A stretch of 64,000 nt of DNA from contig NZ_JAMZIE010000005.1 of NCBI RefSeq assembly GCF_024178165.1, positions 62,001 to 126,000 on the forward strand, in the 5' to 3' direction. This DNA comes from Halohasta salina. Lineage in GTDB: Archaea; Halobacteriota; Halobacteria; Halobacteriales; Haloferacaceae. The translations under genes were made by a program, and so were the position numbers. The notes beneath the pieces are model-generated. The model saw only the letters and a program-made list of their open reading frames with translations. It made no database searches and was not told the DNA's origin. This document shows, piece after piece, positions 50,736 to 59,840 of this stretch. The number at the start of each line of letters is the position of its first letter. Positions within the stretch are counted from its first letter, which is position 1.

Positions 50736-51308
50736 CTACGCGAAGGCGATCTCCTCGCGGGTCGTCGACTCCCCGTAGAGGAACTCCGTGTGGTCGACCG
50801 CGTACTCGCGGTGATCTTCCTCGATGTAGCCCAGCGCGTCCTCGACGAGCACCGGCTTGAAATCCCGGAGCCCGGCGCTGCCGGCGGTGTGGAACACACA
50901 GACGTTCGCGAGGGTGCCACAGAACAGCAGGGTCTTGATGCCGTGGGCGTCGAGCCACCCCTCCAGTTCGGTCCGGTGGAAGGCGTCGTAGGTGTGTTTG
51001 ACGACGGTATGGTCGGCGTCGGCCGCGGGGAGTTCCGCGACGATCTCGGCCTCCCAGCTCCCTTCGAGGACGTGTTCGCCCCAGCGGTCGAACTCGTCGT
51101 AGTAGTGGGCATCCTCGAACTGGTCGGGCGGATGGACGTCCCGGGTGTAGACGACCGGCGCGCCGGCGTCGTGGGCCCGGTCGACCAGTTCGGCGACCGG
51201 TTCGATGGCGGCCTCGCTGCCGGGGGCATACAGCGAGCCCTCGGGGTGACAGAAGCCGTTCTGCATGTCGACGACGACGAGTGCGGTCGTGGCCGGATCG
51301 TGGTGCAT
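50736..51308 (-). CDS. Isochorismatase-family hydrolase (nicotinamidase-like)
   Basis: The 190-residue protein has the triad Asp in ALVVVDMQNGFCHPEG, Lys in HTVVKHTYDAF and Cys in LLFCGTLANVCVFHTA. His residues in DVHPPDQFEDAHYYDEF may bind metal as in nicotinamidases. The ATG at 51308 (MHHDPATTALVVVD) is preferred over a longer frame with an AT-rich upstream part that looks like promoter. A pncA role in NAD salvage is plausible, not proven. Confidence 0.88.
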   Translation of the reverse strand: MHHDPATTALVVVDMQNGFCHPEGSLYAPGSEAAIEPVAELVDRAHDAGAPVVYTRDVHPPDQFEDAHYYDEFDRWGEHVLEGSWEAEIVAELPAADADHTVVKHTYDAFHRTELEGWLDAHGIKTLLFCGTLANVCVFHTAGSAGLRDFKPVLVEDALGYIEEDHREYAVDHTEFLYGESTTREEIAFA

Positions 51309-51417
51309 GCCTGGTATTATCGTCTCGATTACATAAACTCTTCCGGTGGGGTGGAGGAGCGTTCGCATACCCGACAAATACCGAATGACATATACTATCC
51401 ACGTCTGTGTTCGGAAC

Positions 51418-51897
51418 ATGGACACACGCACCTACCGGGACCGCGTTGAGCAGACGGTGCTCGACGAGGGGTACGAACCGTTCGATGCCGGGCCGGTCGC
51501 CGACTTCGAACCGGTCTGGCACGACCGCACGGAGGACCCGACGATCGGTGTCACCGACGTCTTCGTCACCGTCGCCGACGCCGACACGGTCGACGCGTCG
51601 GTCGTCGCCGACACCGCCGAATCCTTCCGCGAGTTGCTGACCGACTGCTCGCCGGCCGACCCCGGCTCGATGCAGAACCTCTTCGGCTACGTCGTCTTCC
51701 CCGTCGCCGACCCCGACCCCTCGCTGGTCGAGTTCGCCACCGAGGAGTACACCGTCGCCGACAGGCGGACGAGCGTCTTCCCGCTGGTGTACGATCTCGA
51801 CGCCGAAACGCTTCACCGACACGACGTCCCGCGGCTCAAGGGCCGCGGCTTCTACGAGAAACAGCGACGCGACGCCGATACCCTGTTCGACGTCTGA
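51418..51897 (+). CDS. Haloarchaeal protein of unknown function (159 aa)
   Basis: The 159-residue acidic, soluble protein starts MDTRTYRDRVEQTVLDEGYE. It has no signal peptide or TM segment, one cysteine, and alternating strand/helix content (VTDVFVTVADADTVDASVVA; NLFGYVVFPVADPDPSLVEF). The end RGFYEKQRRDADTLF is basic. I recognise no domain. It is divergent from the isochorismatase gene with a 109-base AT-rich spacer between, and precedes an alpha/beta hydrolase by 36 bases. Confidence 0.7.
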   Translation: MDTRTYRDRVEQTVLDEGYEPFDAGPVADFEPVWHDRTEDPTIGVTDVFVTVADADTVDASVVADTAESFRELLTDCSPADPGSMQNLFGYVVFPVADPDPSLVEFATEEYTVADRRTSVFPLVYDLDAETLHRHDVPRLKGRGFYEKQRRDADTLFDV

Positions 51898-51933
51898 TAC
51901 AGCTATTTGTCTCTCCCCGCCGTCGGTCCCCGT

Positions 51934-52851
51934 ATGTCCGAACAGCTCGATGCGTCCGTTCTCCCCGACTCCGTCGACGCCGAGTCCGTCGTCGTCGACA
52001 CCAACGGCGTCCAACTGCACACGGTCCAAGCCGGCCCCGAGTCGGGGCCGCTGGTCGTCCTCCTGCATGGGTTTCCCGAATGCTGGTACGGCTGGCACCG
52101 CCAGCTCGGCCCGCTGGCGAACGCCGGCTATCGGGTGGTCGCCGTCGACCAGCGCGGCTACAATCTGAGCGAGAAACCCAGCGGCGTGGCGAGCTACCAC
52201 CTCCGGGAGTTGGCCGCCGACATCGTCGGCCTGATCGACGCGATGGACCGGGAGACCGCGGCGGTTGCGGGTCACGACTGGGGGGCGGCGGTGGCGTGGT
52301 GGCTCGGCCTCGAATACCCCGACCGGCTCTCGCGGCTCGCGGTCGTCAACGTTCCCCATCCGACCGTCTTCGAGGACACCCTCCGGACCGACTGGAGCCA
52401 GCGGCTCAAAAGCGCCTATTTCCTCTGGTTCCAGCTTCCCGTCGTCCCGGAGCTGGCGACCGAACTGGGCGACTGGTGGCTCGGGCGGCGCGCCCTGGAG
52501 TCGACCAGCCGGCCCGGCGCGTTCTCCGCGACCGATCTGGACCGCTACCGGCGGGCATGGAGCGAACCGGGGGCGATGACCGGCATGCTCAACTGGTACC
52601 GGGCGGCCGCGCGCTACCGACCCCAGCCGGTCCGAAGGCGGGTGTCGACGCCGACACTCGTGCTGTGGGGCGCACAGGACCAGTTTTTGAACGCGGCGAT
52701 GGCCCGCGAAAGCCTCCAGTACTGCGATGACGGCGAACTGGAGTTGGTCGACGAGGCCACCCATTGGCTCCTCCATGAGGAGCCGGGGCTGGTCGTCGAG
52801 GCGCTCTTGGAGTTCCTCCCCGAGCCGCCACGGCCGCAGACGGAGGCCTGA
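51934..52851 (+). CDS. Alpha/beta hydrolase (epoxide hydrolase-like)
   Basis: The 305-residue protein has LVVLLHGFPECWYGWHRQLG (oxyanion region), the nucleophile Asp in VAGHDWGAAVAWWLG, the acid in LWGAQDQFLN and His in DEATHWLLHEEP. The GxDWG nucleophile points to the epoxide hydrolase/haloalkane dehalogenase branch rather than a serine esterase. A cap region lies at ~140-215. The start ATG 51934 fits the family. Confidence 0.9.
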   Translation: MSEQLDASVLPDSVDAESVVVDTNGVQLHTVQAGPESGPLVVLLHGFPECWYGWHRQLGPLANAGYRVVAVDQRGYNLSEKPSGVASYHLRELAADIVGLIDAMDRETAAVAGHDWGAAVAWWLGLEYPDRLSRLAVVNVPHPTVFEDTLRTDWSQRLKSAYFLWFQLPVVPELATELGDWWLGRRALESTSRPGAFSATDLDRYRRAWSEPGAMTGMLNWYRAAARYRPQPVRRRVSTPTLVLWGAQDQFLNAAMARESLQYCDDGELELVDEATHWLLHEEPGLVVEALLEFLPEPPRPQTEA

Positions 52852-52889
52852 TCGGGCCTGCTTTAGTGTCTCGGCCACCTACTGCGGGT

Positions 52890-53231
52890 ATGTTGCTCGT
52901 TCGCGGTCACGGCGGCGGGACGGCGCTGACGGGGTCGGTCTTCGAGCCGGGCGAAGAGCCGCCGACGTACAAGGGTGCGCCCGACGAGGACGCGCCGTAC
53001 GTCTGGGTCTGTGACGCCTTCTACGAGGTCGAAAGCGGCGGCTCGGCGGTCGAGATCGACGGCGAAGAGATCCGGATCGCCTTCGAGTCGCCGATGCCCC
53101 GTGGGTTCGAGACCCGCGAGCAGGCCATCGAGGCGGCCGAAGACCACGTCCGCACCCAGTTCGCCAGAGTCGGCGTCGACCCCGCGAGCGTCGAGATCGA
53201 GGTGGTACCGGCCAAGCCGGCGAACTCCTGA
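52890..53231 (+). CDS. Conserved haloarchaeal protein of unknown function (113 aa)
   Basis: The 113-residue protein starts MLLVRGHGGGTALTGSVFEP. It is soluble and acidic, with APYVWVCDAFYEVESGGSAV and FETREQAIEAAEDHVRTQFA. The mixed strand/helix content suggests a small two-layer domain. I recall such proteins as a conserved haloarchaeal family without a known role. It lies between the alpha/beta hydrolase (38 bases) and the DICT gene (36 bases). Confidence 0.75.
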   Translation: MLLVRGHGGGTALTGSVFEPGEEPPTYKGAPDEDAPYVWVCDAFYEVESGGSAVEIDGEEIRIAFESPMPRGFETREQAIEAAEDHVRTQFARVGVDPASVEIEVVPAKPANS

Positions 53232-53233
53232 GA

Positions 53234-53242
53234 AGTATTTAT
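53234..53242 (+). promoter_or_regulatory. TATA box of the DICT gene
   Basis: AGTATTTAT is centred about 30 bases before the ATG at 53268 and lies just past the preceding stop codon. A GGAGG at 53246-53250 lies between, too far from the ATG for ordinary SD use. Confidence 0.5.
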
Positions 53243-53267
53243 CCCGGAGGAAACCGTGTTTATATAC

Positions 53268-54002
53268 ATGTCCCTGGCAGACGTTATCGAACGTGTCGAA
53301 GGAAACGAGAAGACGCTCGTGGTGTTCAACCCGCCGGCCGGGAGCACGCTCGTTTCCGACCTCGGGGACTATTTCGCAACACAGAACGTCACGGTGACTG
53401 GTCGGCAGACCGCCTCCGGGGAGCCCGAGGGCGTGGTCGTCCTCCGGCTCGATGACGAGGTGCTGGCGGCGGTGCCGACCGAACAGCTCGAAGAGCTGAT
53501 CGACGGGGGTGCGCTCCGCCACCCCGGCGTGGGGATCGACGATACGCCCTATCACGAGATCCTCACCCACCTCAAGGAGACGACGTTTACCTCCTATAGC
53601 AAGGCCCGAATGATCGAGATCTCCCACGAGATCGAAGACCGGGCCCTCCGGGTCGACGCCGGCCGGCTCTACACCGGCTTCCAGTACGCCTCGAAGCTCG
53701 ACGATCAACACGATCGCTACCGCCGACTGGGGACGACCGGCGTCGACATCCACACCTTCACCGCCCCCGACGGGACGCCGATCGAGATCGACGGCATCAC
53801 CCACCACTCGGTCGACAACACCGAGATCGAGCGGTCGTGGTTCGTCGTCTTCGACGGCGGCGGCGACAACGTCTACAAGACCGCGCTGTTGGCGACCGAA
53901 CGGGCCCCCAACCAGTTTTACGGCTTCTGGAGCGACGATCCGGGGATCGTCGACCGGATCGGCACGTATCTCGAAGACGCCTATCTCAAGGCCCGGCCCT
54001 GA
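53268..54002 (+). CDS. DICT sensory domain protein
   Basis: The 244-residue protein begins SLADVIERVEGNEKTLVVFN and continues to a TFTSYSKARMIEISHEIEDR region and SWFVVFDGGGDNVYKTALLA, the layout of the DICT domain, which is found joined to diguanylate cyclases and two-component proteins and is thought to sense light or small ligands. Here no output domain is joined; the protein is DICT throughout. Its stop abuts the stop of the convergent nurA gene. A partner for output is not in the window. Confidence 0.75.
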   Translation: MSLADVIERVEGNEKTLVVFNPPAGSTLVSDLGDYFATQNVTVTGRQTASGEPEGVVVLRLDDEVLAAVPTEQLEELIDGGALRHPGVGIDDTPYHEILTHLKETTFTSYSKARMIEISHEIEDRALRVDAGRLYTGFQYASKLDDQHDRYRRLGTTGVDIHTFTAPDGTPIEIDGITHHSVDNTEIERSWFVVFDGGGDNVYKTALLATERAPNQFYGFWSDDPGIVDRIGTYLEDAYLKARP

Positions 54003-55286
54003 TCACGGAGCCTCGCCGGGCCACCGGACGTCGTCGTAGGTCTCAAGGAACTCGCTGTCGAGCAGGCGCTCGAACTTCCGGCGGAGCGAGGTCTTCTCGC
54101 CGGCGCTGATCCGGGCGAGGTCGTCAGCCTTGGCGATCGCCCGCGGCGGCCCGCGTTCGGCGGCGACCTCCGAGAGCACCTGTCTGGTGAGCTGTCGGCG
54201 CGTCTCGGCGTCCTCGGTCACCGCGTGGGGCGCTTCGAGCTTGTAACAGATGTCGTAGCGCGGATCGTAGACGATACAGAAGGTGACCTCGTAGGCGTCG
54301 GGGTCGAGCCGACGGTCGACGCCCAGCGCGTCGCCGGCGGCGGCCATCGTCCCGTCGGGGCCGCCACGGGAGACGAACCACGAGGTGAAGGTGAGTTCGT
54401 CGGTCCGGCGGTCGGTGCCCGGTCCCTCGGTGGGGCCGTCCTCGTCCGTCGGGAGGTGGTGGGCTTCGAGCAGCCGGGTGAAGAAGGCGGTGTCGTCGGG
54501 CCACGGGGCCTCGAAGCCGGTGTCCTTGCCCGCGATGGCATCGGTAATCACCCGCGCGGAGGGGTTTTTGACGAAGCCGGCGATCGGCACCCCACGGTCG
54601 ACGAAGGTCTCGACGAGCCGGACGTAGTTTTCGAGGACGCGCTTGGGGCGGGCCTCGTAGGTCAGCGCTTCGAGTTCGGGGGTCCGGTCGCGCCACGTCA
54701 GGATCTCCTTGGGATACAGCGGCCCGTCGAGCAACAGGAGGTCCTCGACCCGGTCGGCGTGATCCAGGGCGTGGTGGCTCTCGGCGAAGTACAGCGACAG
54801 CGCGTGGACGACCGCCTCGGCATAGCGGTTGACCCGCGGGGCCCTGATCAGCCGGTAGCGGCTGTGGCCCGCGTCGTAGGCGACCCATCCGTGTTCGGTA
54901 ACCTGTTTCGGGTCGTTGGTGTGGGCGGTGGCGACGATGGTGCGGGCCCGGTGGGTCTCGACGTCGGAGGGGTCGACGCCCATCGCGGCGTGGGCGAGGT
55001 CGAGCACGAGTCCGTTTTTGAACGCGGTGGGGTTGATCGTCCCCGAGTCGACGCCGTGGACGGTGGGAAACGGGCGGTCGGCCAACGCGACGGTGTCGAT
55101 GTCGACACACTGCAGGCGACGTTCGCCAAGCGGCTCGATCACCCGCCGGCCGTCGTCGAGCAAGGGGTCGAGCCACTCGGCCCACACCGTCTCGGCGAAC
55201 CGCTCGTGGTCGCTGTCGTCGGCCGTCTCGGCGACCGACCCCGCGAGGCGGGCGATGGCGTCGACGTGGATCGGATCGAGCGTCAC
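54003..55286 (-). CDS. nurA: NurA-domain nuclease
   Basis: The 427-residue protein has the NurA motif TVHGVDSGTINPTAFKNGLV (active-site Asp), DLLLLDGPLYPKEIL (second acidic strand) and VFCIVYDPRY-like residues later. NurA works with the HerA ATPase to resect DNA ends before Mre11/Rad50-linked recombination. herA is usually a neighbour but is not in this window. A GTG start at 55286 gives VTLDPIHVDAIARLAG, a sensible N-terminus; the open frame upstream is not coding. Confidence 0.85.
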   Translation of the reverse strand: MTLDPIHVDAIARLAGSVAETADDSDHERFAETVWAEWLDPLLDDGRRVIEPLGERRLQCVDIDTVALADRPFPTVHGVDSGTINPTAFKNGLVLDLAHAAMGVDPSDVETHRARTIVATAHTNDPKQVTEHGWVAYDAGHSRYRLIRAPRVNRYAEAVVHALSLYFAESHHALDHADRVEDLLLLDGPLYPKEILTWRDRTPELEALTYEARPKRVLENYVRLVETFVDRGVPIAGFVKNPSARVITDAIAGKDTGFEAPWPDDTAFFTRLLEAHHLPTDEDGPTEGPGTDRRTDELTFTSWFVSRGGPDGTMAAAGDALGVDRRLDPDAYEVTFCIVYDPRYDICYKLEAPHAVTEDAETRRQLTRQVLSEVAAERGPPRAIAKADDLARISAGEKTSLRRKFERLLDSEFLETYDDVRWPGEAP

Positions 55287-55416
55287 ACGTAGGGGCGGGT
55301 GGGCCACTGGCAAAAAGTGAGTGGTCGACTCACACGGCTCTCCGGCGGTCGGTGGCCGCCGTGGCCCCGGCGGCGATGTCGCTACCCTCAAACCACTGGA
55401 ATCCAAACGGTCGGGT

Positions 55417-56079
55417 ATGTCGATACGGGGGGTCGCCTTCGACCTCGATTACACACTCGCGGTGACGACGAGGGATCGGGACACGATCCTCCAAGCGGCC
55501 GTCGACGCGGTCGACGGCCCGCAGATATCCCGTGAGGAGTACCTCCGCGCCCACCGCCAACACCTCACCAGAGAGAGCCGCGAGCCCGTGTTCGCCGACA
55601 TTCTCGACGGGACCGCCAGCGACGTCGACCCCAAGTCGATGGCGACCGCGTACCGCGAGGGGATCACCGACTCGCTGGAACCGCTGGACGGCATCGAGGC
55701 GTTGGTCACCGACCTCCGGTCGCGCTACCGGGTCGGCCTCCTGACAAACGGGTCGGTCCTCGCCCAGCGCTCGAAGATCGAGCACCTCGGTTGGGAGGAG
55801 TTGTTCGACACCACGCTGGTCACCGGCGAACTCCCGGCGGGGAAACCCGACGCCGCCGCCTTCGAGGCGCTGCTCGACGGGCTCGGCACGACCGCCGAGG
55901 AGACCGTCTACATCGGCGACACCCCGCTGGACGACATCGAGGGTGCGACCGCCTCGGGACTGTACGCGATTCAGGTGCTGTTCGACGGGAGCCCCGACCG
56001 GGATCCGCGGGCCGACGCCTACATCGAGCGGGACCGACTCACCCAAGACCTCCCCGGTCTGCTCGATTCGCTGGCGTGA
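55417..56079 (+). CDS. HAD-family hydrolase
   Basis: The 220-residue protein has the four HAD motifs: FDLDYTLAVT (nucleophile Asp), VGLLTNGSVLAQ, the Lys of AGKPDAAAFEALLD and YIGDTPLDDIEGA. A helical cap lies at ~20-90. It is a phosphatase of the phosphoglycolate/pyrophosphatase-like class with unknown substrate. It is divergent from nurA with a 130-base spacer. Confidence 0.9.
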   Translation: MSIRGVAFDLDYTLAVTTRDRDTILQAAVDAVDGPQISREEYLRAHRQHLTRESREPVFADILDGTASDVDPKSMATAYREGITDSLEPLDGIEALVTDLRSRYRVGLLTNGSVLAQRSKIEHLGWEELFDTTLVTGELPAGKPDAAAFEALLDGLGTTAEETVYIGDTPLDDIEGATASGLYAIQVLFDGSPDRDPRADAYIERDRLTQDLPGLLDSLA

Positions 56080-56085
56080 GACGAG

Positions 56086-56538
56086 TCAGTCGGCCGCCGG
56101 CTCGGTGGCTGCGACGACCGCCTCGAAGATCGGAATAACACGTTTTGCCGCCGCGCCGTCCTCGACGAACACCAGCGTTCGCGGCGGGTCGACCGCCTTC
56201 GGGCGGACCCGAAGCTCGGCGTCGGCTGCCGTCTTGGCGGCCGCGTCGGGGCCGGCGACGAACTCGACGCGGGCGCGCTCGGGCTGGACGAACACCTCGG
56301 CGAGGGTCGTCCGGTCGGCCCCCTCGTCGACTGACGTGCCGCCGCGGTCGCCGACCGTGATGGCCGCGGGGTCGGCGACGTGGACGATCCGGTAGGCGAG
56401 TACGCCGTCGGCTGTCGGTTCGACGTCGGGGTCGGCGTCGACGACGGCGACCTGCGCGAGTCGACGGCGATCGCCGGTGAGCTCGGAGGCGACCAGTTGG
56501 GCGATGCGCGTCCCGTCGCGGAGTCGGTCCTGAACCAT
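56086..56538 (-). CDS. Haloarchaeal protein of unknown function (150 aa)
   Basis: The 150-residue protein starts MVQDRLRDGTRIAQLVASEL. It has no cysteines, signal or TM helix, and is rich in Asp and Ala. An alpha/beta pattern is visible (RLAQVAVVDADPDVEPTADG; PPRTLVFVEDGAAAKRVIPI). I do not recognise it. It ends next to the HAD gene's stop (convergent) and lies 24 bases after the DUF2240-like gene on its strand. Confidence 0.7.
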   Translation of the reverse strand: MVQDRLRDGTRIAQLVASELTGDRRRLAQVAVVDADPDVEPTADGVLAYRIVHVADPAAITVGDRGGTSVDEGADRTTLAEVFVQPERARVEFVAGPDAAAKTAADAELRVRPKAVDPPRTLVFVEDGAAAKRVIPIFEAVVAATEPAAD

Positions 56539-56562
56539 GGCGGGGACAACTCCCCGACCGAC

Positions 56563-57012
56563 CTAATCCCCTTCGAGTTCCGCCCGGACCGTGTCGGCGA
56601 CGCCCGCACAGTCGAGGCCGTGGCGTCTGGCGACCACCACTGCCGCGGCCTCCAGCCGGATGCCGAGGCGGCGCTGGGTCTCGTTGGTCGCGGCGACGGC
56701 CTCCTGTTTGTCGAGGCCGCCCTCGACCATCAACTCGAGCAACTGCTCGAAGGCCGACTGCTCGCGGAGAATGTCGGTATCCGGCGTGAACCCCTCCGGG
56801 ACCGTGACGTCGTCGACGTCGAAGGTAGGCCGGAGGTCGCCGTCGTCGGTGTCGAGCAGGCCGCGGCCGACCGCGACGTCGACCAGTCGTTTGGCCTGAT
56901 CCGGCGAGAACCACTCCCGATCCAGCGAGAGGGCGACGACGAACTCGCCTTCGCCCAGCGAGTCGGTGCCCTGCTGGCGGAACGGGACGGCAACGGCGAC
57001 CTGCAGGCTCAT
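56563..57012 (-). CDS. DUF2240-like archaeal protein
   Basis: The 149-residue protein begins MSLQVAVAVPFRQQGTDSLG and contains LDREWFSPDQAKRLVDVAVG, which matches my memory of DUF2240. The first ~60 residues look like a winged-helix pair, and the rest is helical (FEQLLELMVEGGLDKQEAVA). The function is unknown. It may be co-transcribed with the gene at 56086-56538. Confidence 0.75.
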   Translation of the reverse strand: MSLQVAVAVPFRQQGTDSLGEGEFVVALSLDREWFSPDQAKRLVDVAVGRGLLDTDDGDLRPTFDVDDVTVPEGFTPDTDILREQSAFEQLLELMVEGGLDKQEAVAATNETQRRLGIRLEAAAVVVARRHGLDCAGVADTVRAELEGD

Positions 57013-57059
57013 ACGGACAGGCGGGTCGACAGGGAACTAAAACTTCCGACGCGAGCCGA

Positions 57060-58565
57060 TCAGCGTTCCTCGCTGAGCTGTTTGAGATCCGAGGTGACTT
57101 TGAACACCTTAGCGGTCTGCTGTTCGTTGGCGGTCGCCACCTCGTCGATCTCCTCGTTGATCTCGTTGATACGCTCGGTCGCGTCGTCGATCATCGTCGC
57201 GATCTCCTCGGCGGTGCGGGCCTGATCGTCGGTCGCCTCGGCGACTTCGGTGATACCGGTGGCGGCCTCCTCGACGACGTCGACGATCTCGTCGAGCTCC
57301 GTCATGGCGTCGTCGACCCGGTCGATCCCCGTCTCGATGTGGTCGGTCGTCCGCTCGACGGTCTCGACGGTCCGCTCGATCTCCGTCTGGATCTCGGCGA
57401 TCATCGACTCGATCCGGTCGGCCTGCCCCTGTGACTCCTCGGCGAGATCCTTGACTTCGTCGGCGACGACCGCGAACCCGGCGCCCTCCTCGCCGGCCCT
57501 CGCCGCCTCGATCGAAGCGTTCAACGCGAGGATGTTCGTCTGGTCGGCGATGTCGTTGATGACGTCGACGACCGCGTCGATCTCCTCGGTCCGGTCTTGG
57601 AGCCCGGCGACCGTCGAGCCGATATCCTCGGCGGCGGCGTCGATCTCCTCCATCACGTCGATCACCGCCGCGGCCGACTGTTGGCCGTCTTCGGCGGTGT
57701 CGACGGCGCGCTCGCTGGTCCGTTCGACGTGGTCGGCCGTCGAGGCGATCTCCTCGATGGTCGCCGAGAGGTTCGACATCTCCGCCCGTATTTCGTCGAT
57801 GTTGCCCGCCTCGGTGTCGGTGAGATCGCTGATACGCTGGGAACTCCGCGAGACCTCGGTGGCGAACTGCTGGAGGTCCTGGGCGGCCTCGTTGGTCTCT
57901 TCGGCGATCTCCCGCCGGCGGTCGATCTCGGCTTCGAGATCCGCTTCGCGGCTCTCGATGTAGGTGTCCATCGCCACCTGCATGTCGAGGGTCATCAGTT
58001 TGAGCACCGACAGCGTCTCGTCGAGGCCCGTCTCGAACTCCTCGGTGACCGTCTCGACCGTCTCCTCGTCGACGCCGGCGTCGGCGAGCGTCTCGGCGAT
58101 CCGGTCGCCCGTGCGGTCGGCCATCGTCTCGAACAGCAGCTCGAAGTAGACCCCGTACTGACCGATGTACTGGGCCGACGGCATCTCCAAGAGGTCGTGG
58201 AGCTTACCGATGCGGGCGCGGTTGGTGAAGTACGCCTCGCCGTACTCGCCGTCGGTGAGCGTTCGCCAGTAGGCCCGCTGGGTCTCCTTGAGCTGGTCGA
58301 GGCCTTTCGGCGACCGGCCGATGACCTCGCTTGTCCGGTCGTACTGGGTGAGGTTCGCGTAGAACGCCTCGGCGATCTCGTCGTCCCGCGCGGCGAACGT
58401 CTCTTCGAGCCGCACTAACCGCTCGACGTCGGCCTCGTCGAAGCCGACGAACTCCTTTCGCCACCGGATCTCCTCGTCGTCGAGGCCGACCGCCTCGACG
58501 AGCGCCGACTCGTCTACCTCGTCGTTCAGTCCCCCCTGCCCAAACACGTTCGCGTTCGAATTCAT
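57060..58565 (-). CDS. hemAT: HemAT-type globin-coupled chemotaxis transducer
   Basis: The 501-residue soluble transducer has an N-terminal sensor globin (~20-180) with the proximal His in [20 protein letters not shown] and [16 protein letters not shown] after it, then a methyl-accepting domain whose tip reads [20 protein letters not shown] followed by [20 protein letters not shown]. No TM helix is present. HemAT proteins bind O2 and steer aerotaxis. It lies next to a bacteriohemerythrin, another O2-binding protein (105-base gap, same strand). Confidence 0.94.
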   Translation of the reverse strand: MNSNANVFGQGGLNDEVDESALVEAVGLDDEEIRWRKEFVGFDEADVERLVRLEETFAARDDEIAEAFYANLTQYDRTSEVIGRSPKGLDQLKETQRAYWRTLTDGEYGEAYFTNRARIGKLHDLLEMPSAQYIGQYGVYFELLFETMADRTGDRIAETLADAGVDEETVETVTEEFETGLDETLSVLKLMTLDMQVAMDTYIESREADLEAEIDRRREIAEETNEAAQDLQQFATEVSRSSQRISDLTDTEAGNIDEIRAEMSNLSATIEEIASTADHVERTSERAVDTAEDGQQSAAAVIDVMEEIDAAAEDIGSTVAGLQDRTEEIDAVVDVINDIADQTNILALNASIEAARAGEEGAGFAVVADEVKDLAEESQGQADRIESMIAEIQTEIERTVETVERTTDHIETGIDRVDDAMTELDEIVDVVEEAATGITEVAEATDDQARTAEEIATMIDDATERINEINEEIDEVATANEQQTAKVFKVTSDLKQLSEER

Positions 58566-58670
58566 ACCATCGTCTTTTCGCTCCTGCGCTATCGTCCAGC
58601 GATCCGACGGCCGCCCCCACTCCCTGTCGGTCGACGCGCGTCGAGCGCCGTTTGGGCGCTTACTGGAACG

Positions 58671-59099
58671 CTAGTCGTCGGCCTGCTGCTGGTAGTACTC
58701 GCCGTACCCCTGGTCTTGATCGTCGCCGGCGATGTGGGCGTCGAGCCAGTCGCGGGCGAACTGCAACACGTCCATGGTGATGTACTCGCCGTTCTCGTGT
58801 TGCTCCCGGAGTTCGCTTACCTTCGTCGCGAAGTTCTCGTGCATCTCCTGGTGGTCGCGGAAACACTCCGAGCAGTCCTGGGCGTAGCCACAGCCCTGCA
58901 TGAACTCCTCCTCGTCGCCGAAGTGGTACTCGGTGTACCGTTCGAGTTCTCGGAGCGTGTCCCCCACCTCCTCTTGGGCACGGCCCTCCTCCATCGCCTG
59001 ATGGAGGTCGTTGAGCAGTTCGAACAGCCGCTGGTGCTGTTCGTCGAAGCGATCGATATTCGTGCTGTACCGGTCGTCGTCCCACTGAATGAGTGTCAC
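58671..59099 (-). CDS. Bacteriohemerythrin
   Basis: The 142-residue four-helix protein has the di-iron ligands: His in RFDEQHQRLFELLNDLHQAM, HxxxE in YTEYHFGDEEEFM, HxxxH in FRDHQEMHENF and HxxxxD in WLDAHIAGDD. It would bind O2 reversibly for transport, storage or sensing. A GTG start at 59099 (VTLIQWDDDRYSTNID) gives the standard N-terminus. A Cys pair in GCGYAQDCSEC is unusual and could form another site. Confidence 0.92.
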   Translation of the reverse strand: MTLIQWDDDRYSTNIDRFDEQHQRLFELLNDLHQAMEEGRAQEEVGDTLRELERYTEYHFGDEEEFMQGCGYAQDCSECFRDHQEMHENFATKVSELREQHENGEYITMDVLQFARDWLDAHIAGDDQDQGYGEYYQQQADD

Positions 59100-59207
59100 G
59101 GTACTACACCCTAGTCGGACGGTCACGACAGTTGATGTAAGTTCTTGCTCGGATTCCCAGTTTCTTGGAACCCGTCGCCGGCTGGCAGATCGTTGCGGGT
59201 GCGTCGA

Positions 59208-59840
59208 TCACCGATCCCGGAGCGCCGCGAGGTCGGCGTGGGTGTCGACGTCGCGAAACGCCGTCGGCTCAACGTGGGCCTCGACGACCCGCTCGGGGAC
59301 GACATCCGGGTCGACGTGGTCGAGAAACGCCCCGAGACCCGATCGGCCGCCCGCCTCGACTTCCCGGCAGGCCGCCGTCGCCGCCCGGACGTGGACGACC
59401 ATCGGAAACGGCCGGCGTTCGCCCTCCAAACGGGCGACAGCACCGGTCCGGTGGCGGGCCCGCGCGAAGAGGAAGTCGACGAACGCCGCGGGAACCGCAG
59501 GCATATCGCAGGGGACGACCGCCGCGTAGGTTGCGGTCGTCTCCGACAGCGCGGTCCGCAGGCCGACGACCGGTCCGCGGTCGGAGACCGGGTCGACCGC
59601 AAAGCGGACCGCGAGATCACCCAGCGCCTCGGTGAGCTCCGCTCGCTGGTCGCGCCGGCAGTTGACGATCACCTCGTCGACGGCGGGGGTGACCGACTGC
59701 ACCGCGTGCCACACCAACGGCTGGCCGTTCAGTGGCGCGAGCGCCTTTTCGACCGTCGGAAACCGCTCGGAGCGCCCTCCAGCGAGGACAACCCCCGCCC
59801 GCCCGGTGTCGGCACGCGGACGAGCCGACTCCTCACCCAT
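59208..59840 (-). CDS. mobA: Molybdenum cofactor guanylyltransferase
   Basis: The 210-residue protein has the nucleotide-binding start GVVLAGGRSERFPTVEKALA, the metal site VVPCDMPAVPAAFVDFL and ERRPFPMVVHVRAA. MobA attaches GMP to molybdopterin to form the bis-MGD cofactor. The LAGG-x-S-x-R-F signature is intact. The ~13 polar residues before the core are typical of haloarchaeal copies. Another member of the family (for example a sugar or lactate GTP-transferase) is possible. Confidence 0.85.
   Translation of the reverse strand: MGEESARPRADTGRAGVVLAGGRSERFPTVEKALAPLNGQPLVWHAVQSVTPAVDEVIVNCRRDQRAELTEALGDLAVRFAVDPVSDRGPVVGLRTALSETTATYAAVVPCDMPAVPAAFVDFLFARARHRTGAVARLEGERRPFPMVVHVRAATAACREVEAGGRSGLGAFLDHVDPDVVPERVVEAHVEPTAFRDVDTHADLAALRDR

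Noticed and set aside
50164-52878. A 904-codon minus-strand open frame
   Set aside because: It is antisense to the alpha/beta hydrolase and out of frame with the halocyanin and isochorismatase genes, which all have clear motifs.
57060-57963. Plus-strand Ser-rich frames opposite the transducer signalling domains (also 45370-46173)
   Set aside because: They are antisense images of the coiled-coil signalling domains, whose Asp/Glu codons read as Ser/Leu/Val on the other strand.
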